Position numbers and translations under genes: made by a program. DNA of 22,254 bases from a virus: IMG/VR virus record IMGVR_UViG_3300040810_000626, positions 1 to 22,254 of that record; one strand, 5' to 3'. Under the pieces are notes generated by a model. The model ran no database searches. It was not told the DNA's origin and saw nothing but the letters and a program-made list of their open reading frames with translations. Of the stretch, positions 6,273-12,015 are shown piece after piece; position 1 is the first letter of the stretch; the number at the start of each line of letters is the position of its first letter.

Positions 6273-6587
6273 TTAGAATTGTTGGAAGATTATCGTGTCA
6301 TCGGTGCATCCGACGACTTGTGTCTCGTCAGCTAAATCTTCTGCTAGATCTTCGAGTGACTCGTGCTTCTCGAACAGTTGATAATCAGCGTCGAACTGTT
6401 CCTTGGTACACTCGACGAAATCACAGCAGATAGCGATCACGTCGAGTTGGAAGGATTCACCACAGTGGTCTTCGAGATCTGTGAAATACTCGAAGAGTAG
6501 GTCCAGTGCGGCTGGTGAGAATTGCGTTTCTCGTCCATAGGCTTTGAACGCCTGATGGAATCCTGCATTGTCGATGGTCTGGTACAT
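6273..6587 (-). CDS. Conserved phage-type hypothetical protein, 104 aa, acidic
   Basis: The start chosen is the ATG at 6587, because AAGAGGCACC lies right before it; a frame extending to 6656 would add 23 residues with no ribosome-binding site. The product has FHQAFKAYGRETQFSPAALD, then LLFEYFTDLEDHCG and QLDVIAICCDFVEC. This F-x-x-A-F-x-x-x-GR...FS...L-LFEY-L-x-x-x-E...ELDVIAICCD-F pattern recurs in small proteins of phages and plasmids whose function is unknown. The C-terminal part is acidic. No membrane segment. It ends 13 nt before the next gene start. Confidence 0.7.
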   Translation of the reverse strand: MYQTIDNAGFHQAFKAYGRETQFSPAALDLLFEYFTDLEDHCGESFQLDVIAICCDFVECTKEQFDADYQLFEKHESLEDLAEDLADETQVVGCTDDTIIFQQF

Positions 6588-6679
6588 GGTGCCTCTTGAT
6601 CGTGGTGGTTGGTGCCCGAAGGCACGTTGAGGATGCATATGTCTAGGCATATACATCAGGGATATACTTGGGAGCCTCG

Positions 6680-6706
6680 TGAGACCTTGAAGATATCAAG
6701 ATCTCA
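6680..6706 (-). repeat. Intergenic hairpin, related apex
   Basis: TGAGACCTTGA pairs with TCAAGATCTCA (one C-A opposition on the plus strand, U-G on the leftward RNA) around loop TATCT. The apex GA-TATCT-TC resembles GA-TACTN-TC of the other members. It lies in the 202-nt gap 6588-6789, which also holds the hairpin at 6753-6783 and otherwise shows no gene. Confidence 0.5.
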
Positions 6707-6752
6707 AGAGACCACCGAAGTGGTCAGGGGGTTGGTCAGTAGAAGTAAGTGT

Positions 6753-6783
6753 TGCAAGGTCCGGAGAGTATCAAGACCTTGCA
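6753..6783 (-). repeat. Post-stop hairpin with conserved apical loop
   Basis: TGCAAGGTC (6753-6761) pairs with GACCTTGCA (6775-6783), with an interior mismatch zone and a closing GA-TACTC-TC on the leftward transcript. It begins 6 nt past the stop of the 116-aa gene. It is nearly identical to the hairpin at 7164-7194, differing by compensatory or loop changes. Confidence 0.65.
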
Positions 6784-6789
6784 GGGTTG

Positions 6790-7140
6790 TTAGATCAGGT
6801 AAAGTTCACCATTGACAATAATGGCGATTGACTCCTGACGCATTCGATCACGCATGTTCTCAGCGTACTGAATCACGTCTTGAATGTGCTCCTCGAGACC
6901 ATCACTGGTGCAGTAGGAGATGACTTGGGTCACCTGTTCCTTGACCAGACCAGCCTCTTGGGATACCCAAGTACCCAAGCAATTGCTTGCGGTGGCACCG
7001 TTGAAGAGTCGACCCATGAATTCAAGGCAATCGTCAACGACGACAGAGTTGTCGACGTGCTGGTTTACTTCGGTGGTTGAAGGGACCAACAAGGCAACGT
7101 GGCAGGATAGACGAATCAGGTTTTTCAGTGACTTTGGCAT
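6790..7140 (-). CDS. Hypothetical protein, 116 aa
   Basis: The 116-residue protein starts MPKSLKNLIRLSCHVALLVP and contains LFNGATASNCLGTWVSQEAG followed by LVKEQVTQVISYCTSDGLEE. The F-x-GATA...G-x-W-x-S...GLV-x-E-x-V-T-x-V pattern occurs in unnamed phage proteins of about this size. The N-terminal stretch is mildly hydrophobic but too short and charged to be a sure membrane segment. Start at 7140 follows TTTGGAGGCAT. It is flanked on both sides by near-identical hairpins (7164-7194 upstream, 6753-6783 downstream). Function unknown. Confidence 0.65.
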   Translation of the reverse strand: MPKSLKNLIRLSCHVALLVPSTTEVNQHVDNSVVVDDCLEFMGRLFNGATASNCLGTWVSQEAGLVKEQVTQVISYCTSDGLEEHIQDVIQYAENMRDRMRQESIAIIVNGELYLI

Positions 7141-7163
7141 ATGCCTCCAAATAATTAAGGTAT

Positions 7164-7194
7164 TGCAAGGTCCGGAGAGTATCGGGACCTTGCA
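7164..7194 (-). repeat. Post-stop hairpin with conserved apical loop
   Basis: TGCAAGGTCC (7164-7173) pairs with GGACCTTGCA (7185-7194), 10 bp, then an inner G-G mismatch and GA-TACTC-TC apex on the leftward RNA. It begins 6 nt past the stop of the 131-aa gene. No U tract follows (next bases AATACCTTAATT). Confidence 0.65.
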
Positions 7195-7199
7195 GGAAA

Positions 7200-7595
7200 T
7201 TAAAAGATGAAGTCTACCAGCACTTCGGTGGTGCCTTCCTTAGAGATGGCTTTGCGGCCTTCATCAGCATAATTGATGAGGGTGTACGCATGGCTACCCC
7301 TGTCGTAGGCTCCCCGGACCCACACTTCACCGTTGGGTTTGAACCTGACAGGGGTTCCCTTCTTGACTTTGGACAGTGGCTTGAGCTTACCAAAGTCAGG
7401 GGTGAGGAGTGATGCCTTCGGTTCAGGGACCAGATTGCCCTTCACCAGCACGGGGAGGTTGCGACCTCCCTTGTCGATCACTACCGGGGATTCGTAGGCA
7501 CGGGTGAGAATCCCGTAGGGTTCGCCTTTGCAGAATTCAAATGAATATCCTGCTGACTTAGCGAGGGTGATGATCTTTTGAACTGCTTGGTGCAT
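7200..7595 (-). CDS. Hypothetical protein, 131 aa
   Basis: The ATG at 7595 is chosen because AAGGAGGCATA precedes it; a longer frame to 7628 would overlap the upstream gene by 34 nt without a site. The product starts MHQAVQKIITLAKSAGYSFE and contains a basic, beta-rich middle (LTPDFGKLKPLSKVKKGTPV, then RFKPNGEVWVRGAYDRGSHA). It looks soluble and basic; no family is recognised. It overlaps the upstream gene by one base (TAATG), so translation is coupled. The stop is followed by a conserved hairpin. Confidence 0.65.
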   Translation of the reverse strand: MHQAVQKIITLAKSAGYSFEFCKGEPYGILTRAYESPVVIDKGGRNLPVLVKGNLVPEPKASLLTPDFGKLKPLSKVKKGTPVRFKPNGEVWVRGAYDRGSHAYTLINYADEGRKAISKEGTTEVLVDFIF

Positions 7596-7807
7596 TATGC
7601 CTCCTTGTTTGCTTCGGTTCTGAGCCATTCAATTGACTCATAGGTTCCGTAGACATCCTCGTCATCACAGGTGAACTCTAAGTCCATCCTGTCCAGATGA
7701 CGGTAGTAGTCCACTCCGGTGGACACTGTTCTCTGAAAATTGGAACCGTCTAAGACAGCTTGGATTGGTGCCGTGAGTGATGTGACTCGCTGATTTTGAT
7801 AATGCAT
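7595..7807 (-). CDS. Hypothetical protein, 70 aa, first gene of the leftward cluster
   Basis: The 70-residue protein starts MHYQNQRVTSLTAPIQAVLD and is acidic in its C-terminal half (DLEFTCDDEDVYGTYESIEW). It is the most upstream leftward gene; the next 1.16 kb carry no gene. The start at 7807 has CTTGAGGCACC immediately upstream. If transcription begins near 8165, the leader is about 350 nt. No family or motif is recognised and there is no membrane segment. Confidence 0.6.
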   Translation of the reverse strand: MHYQNQRVTSLTAPIQAVLDGSNFQRTVSTGVDYYRHLDRMDLEFTCDDEDVYGTYESIEWLRTEANKEA

Positions 7808-8173
7808 GGTGCCTCAAGGTTTGGGTAATCTAAGATGCTGACTTGCAATTAGACCATCTAAAGAAATCAACATCGACGATCACCCACTGACAACCGGATT
7901 GACCGGGACGATCAGTATTACGTCAGTGCCTTGGATCGTGCGCTTATAGGGTAGGGTCTGGCATCTTCTCCTGACCGAACCTTGGGGACCCGTGATCTGG
8001 TGATCATCGGGAAGCGTTCTCTGGGGTCCTCTCTTTGTCGTCCAACTAAGCGACTACTGACCGGGTTATGCCGGGGAGGTCCATCTGGTTGTCGTACCGG
8101 GCCGACCGGGATGGTCGGGCTTACCGGGGAAGATCGAAGTAGCTGGTCACCCTGATCGGTGCCAGTGGCAAAA

Positions 8174-8203
8174 AACCTATCAGCATTCTGTTTTGAGTGT
8201 CAA
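8174..8203 (-). promoter_or_regulatory. Candidate sigma70 promoter for the leftward cluster
   Basis: On the reverse strand TTGACA (8203-8198) is a perfect -35, followed after 18 nt by TAGGTT (8179-8174) preceded by TG-A, an extended -10. The -10 hexamer itself matches only partly. It would read into the leftward genes with a leader of about 350 nt. Confidence 0.35.
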
Positions 8204-8349
8204 TACTTTTTTTGAGAATAAATGAGATTTATTTTGCAATGCCGCTTGTTTACTGGTCTGCAGAGGATAATTTTTTTTGACTTAGGTCTTAATTGTAGGT
8301 TTGAGATGATGATCTTGGGGAGTGTCTGAATGGGTAGATTTAATTCTCC

Positions 8350-8420
8350 AAGCTGCATCAAACTGATCTAGAGGTAGGCTGTCAAGCTGCCCTAAACTGA
8401 TCTTGAGGTAGGGTAAGCTG
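8350..8420 (+). repeat. Tandem direct repeat, 34-bp period
   Basis: AAGCTGC-NNN-AAACTGATCT-N-GAGGTAGG occurs at 8350 and again at 8384. A third, degraded unit (AAGCTGACTAGTAGG) starts at 8415. A GGGG/CCCC hairpin (8436-8457) follows. Direct repeats here are candidate protein-binding sites in the control region. Confidence 0.65.
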
Positions 8421-8546
8421 ACTAGTAGGTAACTGAAGGGGTGGGGTTTTTCCCCTTTATAGTAGGTGCATTAGCTAATCAGGGACCGGAAGATATATGT
8501 CTAAGTGTTTGTTTTAAAACAATATTTTATAAATACTAATAATCTT

Positions 8547-8635
8547 GGTCTCTGTTGGTCTCTGTTGGTCTTTGGGAAAAATTAGATAAGTTATTGATAT
8601 TACTATATATTCTTTATGGTCTCTAGGTCTCGCTA
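8547..8635 (+). repeat. 10-bp tandem repeats GGTCTCTGTT (left array)
   Basis: GGTCTCTGTT occurs twice in tandem (8547-8556, 8557-8566) and is followed by GGTCTTTGGG (8567-8576). Two further GGTCTC units lie at 8618 and 8626, 8 bp apart. The 10-bp period puts successive units on the same helix face. The complementary orientation appears as a second array at 8728-8823. Confidence 0.7.
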
Positions 8636-8727
8636 TAAAAAAAGTATTCTGAAAATAATAATGTTACTTATAGGTGATATTACTCTTCTATCCCTCCTAT
8701 ATATTTTACAAAACTTTGTTCACCACC

Positions 8728-8823
8728 AGACCACAGGGACCAGAAGCTTTTCTTAATAAAATCAACACTATAGGGCAGAAAACGCCAGAGACCAAGAGAG
8801 ACCAACAGGGACCACAGGGACCA
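8728..8823 (-). repeat. Inverted array of the same repeats (right array)
   Basis: AGACCAC and AGGGACCAG at 8728-8743, then AGAGACCAAG, AGAGACCAAC, AGGGACCAC and AGGGACCACT from 8787 to 8823, with periods of 9-10 bp. These are reverse-complement versions of the left array. An isolated CAGGGACC also occurs at 8480. The space between the arrays (about 8636-8727) is AT-rich. Confidence 0.7.
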
Positions 8824-8968
8824 CTGAAATTATTATAATCATAAAAGTCTAATTTAAGCGCAATCTTGTAACGTCATAAGTCTCACTTAAAGTTAAGGGA
8901 CATTGCCTTGAGAGTTATCCTTAATCTGGTAAGCTTAGAAGACAATTTAATCCCTACTCTGAAGGTAT

Positions 8969-9664
8969 ATGACAGAAGCACTTCCAGATCTAGCTGAACT
9001 ACGGATAGACCTACCCTTCCCGGTATCGCTTAACACCTACTACAAAAAGTTTCGCAATCGGCTAATGATCAGTGAAGATGGTCGACAGTTCAGGGATCGA
9101 GTGATTAAGATCATTCAGAATAGGACCAAAGGACATCGGTTTAACGATAGTGCCCGGTTGTCACTTAGTGTTCGATTAGTCACTCCAGATAGGAGAAAGA
9201 GAGACCTAGATAATTTCTGTGGCAAGGCTCTTCAGGATGCATTGCAACACTCTGGGCTATTTAAAGATGATTCCCAGATCGACCACTGCAATTACATCCG
9301 AGGGGAAGTAGATAAAGAAGATCCACGGGTCGAGGTTTATCTTGTCGATCTTGGCACGACATCGGTCGAGTCTAAACTAGTTGATGATGAACACATAGAG
9401 ATTCCCTCTGATGCTATTTATGTGGCTATGGGAAAGCTAGCTGAAGTACTACTGGAGAATGCACCAACCGACCTGATGGCATATGATGAGGCAACGCATG
9501 ACCCGGAGTTCCCCCGAAATGAATTTTTAGCCTTTATGCAGCTAAACGAGCAATTTGAAAACAGCATCTACGACGAAGAGGATAATCCCCTTGGATTAGG
9601 TTTAGAGCCTGTAAGAAAACTGCACACCCTCTGGAGGGAGATGCACGAGCAGAGTTTGAACTAA
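8969..9664 (+). CDS. RusA-like Holliday junction resolvase with C-terminal extension
   Basis: Residues 10-128 match the RusA family: an N-terminal LPFPVSLNTYYKKFRNRLMI, then the acidic signature RRKRDLDNFCGKALQDAL (Asp79, Asp81) and HSGLFKDDSQIDH (Asp100/Asp101). The Asp residues of D-x-D-N...DD bind the catalytic metal in RusA, which cleaves four-way DNA junctions. In phages this resolves recombination or replication intermediates before packaging. E. coli RusA is about 120 residues; this protein has 231, with an acidic C-terminal extension of about 100 residues that I do not recognise. The ATG follows GAAGGTAT. It is the first rightward gene after the control region, and its stop overlaps the next ATG (TAATG). 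Confidence 0.85.
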   Translation: MTEALPDLAELRIDLPFPVSLNTYYKKFRNRLMISEDGRQFRDRVIKIIQNRTKGHRFNDSARLSLSVRLVTPDRRKRDLDNFCGKALQDALQHSGLFKDDSQIDHCNYIRGEVDKEDPRVEVYLVDLGTTSVESKLVDDEHIEIPSDAIYVAMGKLAEVLLENAPTDLMAYDEATHDPEFPRNEFLAFMQLNEQFENSIYDEEDNPLGLGLEPVRKLHTLWREMHEQSLN

Positions 9665-9873
9665 TGGATTCAGTAACGAAGTCTGTGCTGGATAAATATC
9701 TGGACAGAGCAGTAGCCGGGAAGAACAAATACGGCACTGACATGGATAGAAACGATCTGAATGTAGTGCAGTGGCTACAGCACTTGCAGGAAGAGATGAT
9801 GGACGCAACCCTTTACGTTGAAAAACTATTACAAGAACAGGAGAAGCATGAGCGAGTTTACAAAGTCAATTAG
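9664..9873 (+). CDS. Small MazG/dNTP-pyrophosphohydrolase-like protein, 69 aa
   Basis: The 69-residue protein has KYGTDMDRNDLNVVQWLQHL followed by QEEMMDATLYVEKLLQEQEK. The KYG...D...W-L-Q-H-x-x-EE-x-x-DA-x-Y pattern resembles the helical core of all-alpha NTP pyrophosphohydrolases, in which the E-E...D residues bind Mg. Full MazG domains are about 90-100 residues, so this is at the short end and activity is not assured. It might clean up or redirect dNTPs, which fits a phage with nrdJ and thyX. Start overlaps the rusA stop by one base. Only assignment to the fold is suggested. Confidence 0.6.
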   Translation: MDSVTKSVLDKYLDRAVAGKNKYGTDMDRNDLNVVQWLQHLQEEMMDATLYVEKLLQEQEKHERVYKVN

Positions 9874-10054
9874 CGACGAAGGTATGGAGATGATGAATCG
9901 CATGTGGCAGTTGTTTCAACCTCTAAACAACATGTGGCAGCGAGTTTTAAAAGATCCAAGTAAGAAAGAAAATTACTTCTGGACTGATGATGAAGTGCTG
10001 GTGATTAAGCACACCGCAGAAGCCTTCCTGAGTGGAGACAGATCGGGAAAGTAA
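9848..10054 (+). CDS. Hypothetical helical protein, 68 aa
   Basis: The start is set at ATG 9848 because CAGGAGAAGC precedes it; a frame open from 9818 has no site and lies inside the upstream gene. The product starts MSEFTKSISDEGMEMMNRMW, continues QLFQPLNNMWQRVLKDPSKK and ends VIKHTAEAFLSGDRSGK. It is helical and Met-rich. It overlaps the upstream gene by 26 nt in another frame. No family is recognised. Confidence 0.55.
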   Translation: MSEFTKSISDEGMEMMNRMWQLFQPLNNMWQRVLKDPSKKENYFWTDDEVLVIKHTAEAFLSGDRSGK

Positions 10055-10089
10055 ATAAGGCTGGAATAGCACGATCTTGGGAGAGATTA

Positions 10090-10398
10090 GTGGTTTTGTG
10101 TGAGCATATCGCAGAGCCACACTTCACTACTCTGGAGACTGCCGAATTGCTTGGTATTGAGAGACGCACAGTTGACTATTGGATCTACACTAAAAAGCTT
10201 CCAATAAGATTAGTTGAAGGTCGTAATTATATTCGTCTTTGTGATCTGGAGAAGATTCTTTACGAAGGTTCAGCAAGTATTGAAAGAGAAAAGAATAGAC
10301 GGTTAAAAGAATCAGCTAAATTGAAAAAGCATCGTGATCCCTCAACACACAAAAAGCTCAAGGCAGCAAGTAATTCCTGCTACCACAAAAGTACCTGA
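10090..10398 (+). CDS. Helix-turn-helix DNA-binding protein, MerR/excisionase type
   Basis: Translation from the GTG at 10090 (site GGGAGAG 6 nt upstream) gives 102 residues. Residues 11-50, HFTTLETAELLGIERRTVDY followed by WIYTKKLPIRLVEGRNYIRL, form a clear winged-helix HTH of the excisionase/MerR type: T-L-x-x-A-x-LLGI...T-V-x-Y-W...G...YIR-x-x-DL-x-x-IL. The C-terminal 45 residues are very basic (REKNRRLKESAKLKKHRD). It could be a transcription regulator or the DNA-recognition part of the packaging machinery, since it overlaps the next gene and lies upstream of terL. The sequence alone does not decide. Confidence 0.7.
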   Translation: MVLCEHIAEPHFTTLETAELLGIERRTVDYWIYTKKLPIRLVEGRNYIRLCDLEKILYEGSASIEREKNRRLKESAKLKKHRDPSTHKKLKAASNSCYHKST

Positions 10399-10816
10399 GA
10401 CGATGACAGAGTTCAACGAAGCAAAAAAGCAGTTACTGCAAGAAACCAAGGAGAAACGGTTAGCCTTGCTACAATCTTTGGATTTTTTGTGGTTGTCGAG
10501 CGAATTGCATAAGCAATACACTAAAGCTGATGAGGCTGATGATGTGCGCTCTGCAACAAGTGTGCTAAGTGTCCTCGCTGATAAACTGAAATTATTTGAA
10601 AGAGCGGAAGCTTCGAGGCTACAATTAAAAGCAGAAAAGTGGTCTGCTAATGATTTGCTTACGGTTCAATTTGACCTTCTAAAAAATGCCGTTGAACATG
10701 GAAATCTACCACTGGCTACGAGGATCTTGGAGACCATGAAGAAGAGCCAATCGAAGGATACAGATCTGGTGAATTACGAAGCACAATTGGCCCAACTACT
10801 TGAAGATCCGAAGTAA
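10334..10816 (+). CDS. Hypothetical helical protein, possible small terminase subunit
   Basis: From the GTG at 10334 the product is 160 residues; an ATG at 10403 (MTEFNEAKKQLLQETKEKRL) would give 137 and avoids the 65-nt overlap with the HTH gene. Neither start has a convincing ribosome-binding site. The protein is almost all alpha-helical and charged, with segments DDVRSATSVLSVLADKLKLF and WSANDLLTVQFDLLKNAVEH. Size, helicity, and position after an HTH protein and upstream of terL are compatible with a small terminase or oligomerisation partner, but no diagnostic motif is seen and a terminator plus three genes separate it from terL. Confidence 0.55.
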   Translation: MIPQHTKSSRQQVIPATTKVPETMTEFNEAKKQLLQETKEKRLALLQSLDFLWLSSELHKQYTKADEADDVRSATSVLSVLADKLKLFERAEASRLQLKAEKWSANDLLTVQFDLLKNAVEHGNLPLATRILETMKKSQSKDTDLVNYEAQLAQLLEDPK

Positions 10817-10820
10817 ACTG

Positions 10821-10915
10821 CTGTAAAATCAATGACTTACAGTTAGTGTCCTCTTGACAACAGATCAGCAGGACAGGTGTTTGCTGGGCTGGAAGGTTGT
10901 TGATCGGTGTCAAAA
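10821..10915. repeat. Inverted repeats in the gap after the 160-aa gene
   Basis: CTGTAA and TTACAG form a small inverted repeat (10821-10842). Further on, CTCTTGACAACAGATCA (from 10851) recurs inverted as TGATCGGTGTCAAAAG (ending about 10915), so TTGACA occurs on each strand about 50 bp apart. AGGACAGG also occurs twice. Neither TTGACA has a good -10 at 16-18 nt. This is the only content seen in the gene-free 10817-10995 stretch. Confidence 0.35.
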
Positions 10916-10996
10916 GGACAGGCCCTGAAGATAGAAAAAGACCTTCCAAACATCATCAGACCATCAAAAAAACTGACCAAAAACATTCCAAATTCT

Positions 10997-11041
10997 GAGA
11001 GGGGGGAGAGGGGCCACGACCCCTCCCCCTCTTTATTTTTT
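10997..11041 (+). terminator. Strong rho-independent terminator
   Basis: GAGAGGGGGGAGAGGGG (10997-11013) can pair with CCCCTCCCCCTC (11020-11031) with small bulges around CCACGA, and is followed by TTTATTTTTT. This GC-rich stem plus T tract is a clear intrinsic terminator for the rightward genes ending at 10816. Confidence 0.9.
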
Positions 11042-11089
11042 GGGACTCCAGTCATCTTTACACCGACCTAAAAAACTTTTCGGAGGTTT

Positions 11090-11347
11090 ATGAAATCAGT
11101 ACCGCAAAGACGCAACAAGTTGGCTGGAAAAGGCAAAGCCAGAGCCTCGGAAGCCAAGAAACAGTACGATTCAGAGTACCATTCAACGCCTGAACGTAAG
11201 CAATATAGGGCTGAATTGAACAAAGCCAATCGTGAAAAACCTAGTCCAAAGGGTTACGACAAATCCCACACCAAAAACGGAAAACTGGTCAACGAAAAGG
11301 CTAGTAAGAACCGTGCTAGAAACCAACCCGGAAGGTCCAAGAAGTGA
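11090..11347 (+). CDS. Small basic protein with HNH-like C-terminal motif
   Basis: This 85-residue protein has about 24 Lys/Arg. The C-terminal half reads KGYDKSHTKNGKLVNEKASK then NRARNQPGRSKK. The D-x-SH...G...E-x-A-S-x-NR-x-RN layout resembles the core of small phage HNH nucleases (DH...GG...N...N-R) and related basic proteins in which the first catalytic pair is altered. It may therefore be a degenerate HNH-fold DNA-binding protein or an active nuclease; the second His is not obvious. The ATG follows CGGAGGTTT. It is the first gene after the terminator, and its stop overlaps the GTG start of thyX (GTGA). Confidence 0.55.
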   Translation: MKSVPQRRNKLAGKGKARASEAKKQYDSEYHSTPERKQYRAELNKANREKPSPKGYDKSHTKNGKLVNEKASKNRARNQPGRSKK

Positions 11348-11964
11348 GAGAGCAGAACCTCGTAGAACTAATCGATTTTGTAGGAGGAGATCACGCTCAC
11401 GCCCGGGCAGCTTGGGCCAGTACCAATCAGGAGATCAGCGAGGAAACTAAACATCGTATCCCCGGATTACTTCGATATCTCGCATTGAACCACCACGGCA
11501 CCCCCTTTGAACACTCCATGTTATCCTTCCGGGTTCAATCCGATATCGCAACACATATACATCTCCTAAAACACAGAACCCTCTCGATCAATTCAGAGTC
11601 CGCCCGATATAAGGAACTAAAACGGGATTCCTACTACATTCCAGAAGACTGGCCCGAAAGTCTTCAAGAGTCAGCTTCTAATCTTGTTCAGGCAGCACAA
11701 CGTACTTACCATTTATTCATAAAAGACTTGGAAGCCTCCGGGCTTTCTCGTGCTCGTGCCAAGGAATCCGCCAGATTCCTACTCCCCTACGCCAACCAAC
11801 TACGCTATGTAGTTACTTTCAACTTCCGAAATTTCGTTCATTTCTATCAGCTTCGTGCCTCAGACCACGCACAGATAGAAGTGAGAGAGATTGCCCACCA
11901 AATGCGCCAACTGATTAAAAATACCGGACAATTTAACGAATCATTACTGGCATTTAGCCTCTAA
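11344..11964 (+). CDS. thyX: Flavin-dependent thymidylate synthase
   Basis: The 206-residue protein is a full-length ThyX. HHGTPFEHSMLSFRV (50-64) matches the conserved H-x-S/T-x-x-EH segment. KHRTLSINSESARY (76-89) is the ThyX signature RHRxxSxNxxSxRY, with Lys in place of the first Arg. ARFLLP (143-148) and NFRNFVHFYQLR with AQIEVR (160-181) are the conserved C-terminal FAD/dUMP-binding parts. ThyX methylates dUMP to dTMP with methylene-tetrahydrofolate, NADPH and FAD, and works as a tetramer. It fits with nrdJ in supplying DNA precursors. The GTG start at 11344 overlaps the stop of the basic HNH-like gene, so the two are coupled. The Lys substitution deserves comparison with other phage ThyX proteins. 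Confidence 0.93.
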   Translation: MREQNLVELIDFVGGDHAHARAAWASTNQEISEETKHRIPGLLRYLALNHHGTPFEHSMLSFRVQSDIATHIHLLKHRTLSINSESARYKELKRDSYYIPEDWPESLQESASNLVQAAQRTYHLFIKDLEASGLSRARAKESARFLLPYANQLRYVVTFNFRNFVHFYQLRASDHAQIEVREIAHQMRQLIKNTGQFNESLLAFSL

Positions 11965-11969
11965 TCGGT

Positions 11970-11997
11970 TTGCTACTTAATTGTTTTATGGTATAAT
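11970..11997 (+). promoter_or_regulatory. Candidate extended -10 sigma70 promoter before the structural module
   Basis: TGGTATAAT contains a perfect -10 TATAAT (11992-11997) with the TG extension. TTGCTA (11970-11975) lies 16 nt upstream as a partial -35 (4/6). It sits in the 51-nt gap after thyX, about 19 nt before the ATG at 12016. It could drive the nuclease-like gene and the packaging and head genes. Confidence 0.6.
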
Positions 11998-12015
11998 CAG
12001 CTTCACAATAGAAAT

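Larger units (their letters stand above)
7808..8968. other. Gene-free divergence region, candidate origin and control region
   Basis: This 1.16-kb stretch separates leftward from rightward genes and has no convincing ORF on either strand. From 7890 to 8160 it is GC-rich with several ACCGGG copies. From 8210 to 8900 it is AT-rich with long A/T runs. It contains a 34-bp tandem repeat (8350-8420), a GGGG/CCCC hairpin (8436-8457), and two oppositely oriented arrays of 10-bp repeats (8547-8635 and 8728-8823). Divergent transcription, AT-rich DNA and iteron-like repeats are typical of phage origins and early control regions. Origin function is inference. Confidence 0.55.

Noticed and set aside
8540-8830. 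CRISPR array
   Set aside because: The repeats are only 10 bp with no regular spacers and occur in two orientations; they fit binding sites.
7808-8968. tRNA genes or small ORFs in the divergence region
   Set aside because: No cloverleaf was found by eye, and the frames are under about 30 codons without start signals. A dedicated tRNA search was not possible.
10854-10882. TTGACA as a rightward promoter -35
   Set aside because: No acceptable -10 lies 16-18 nt downstream, and the strong terminator follows before the next gene.
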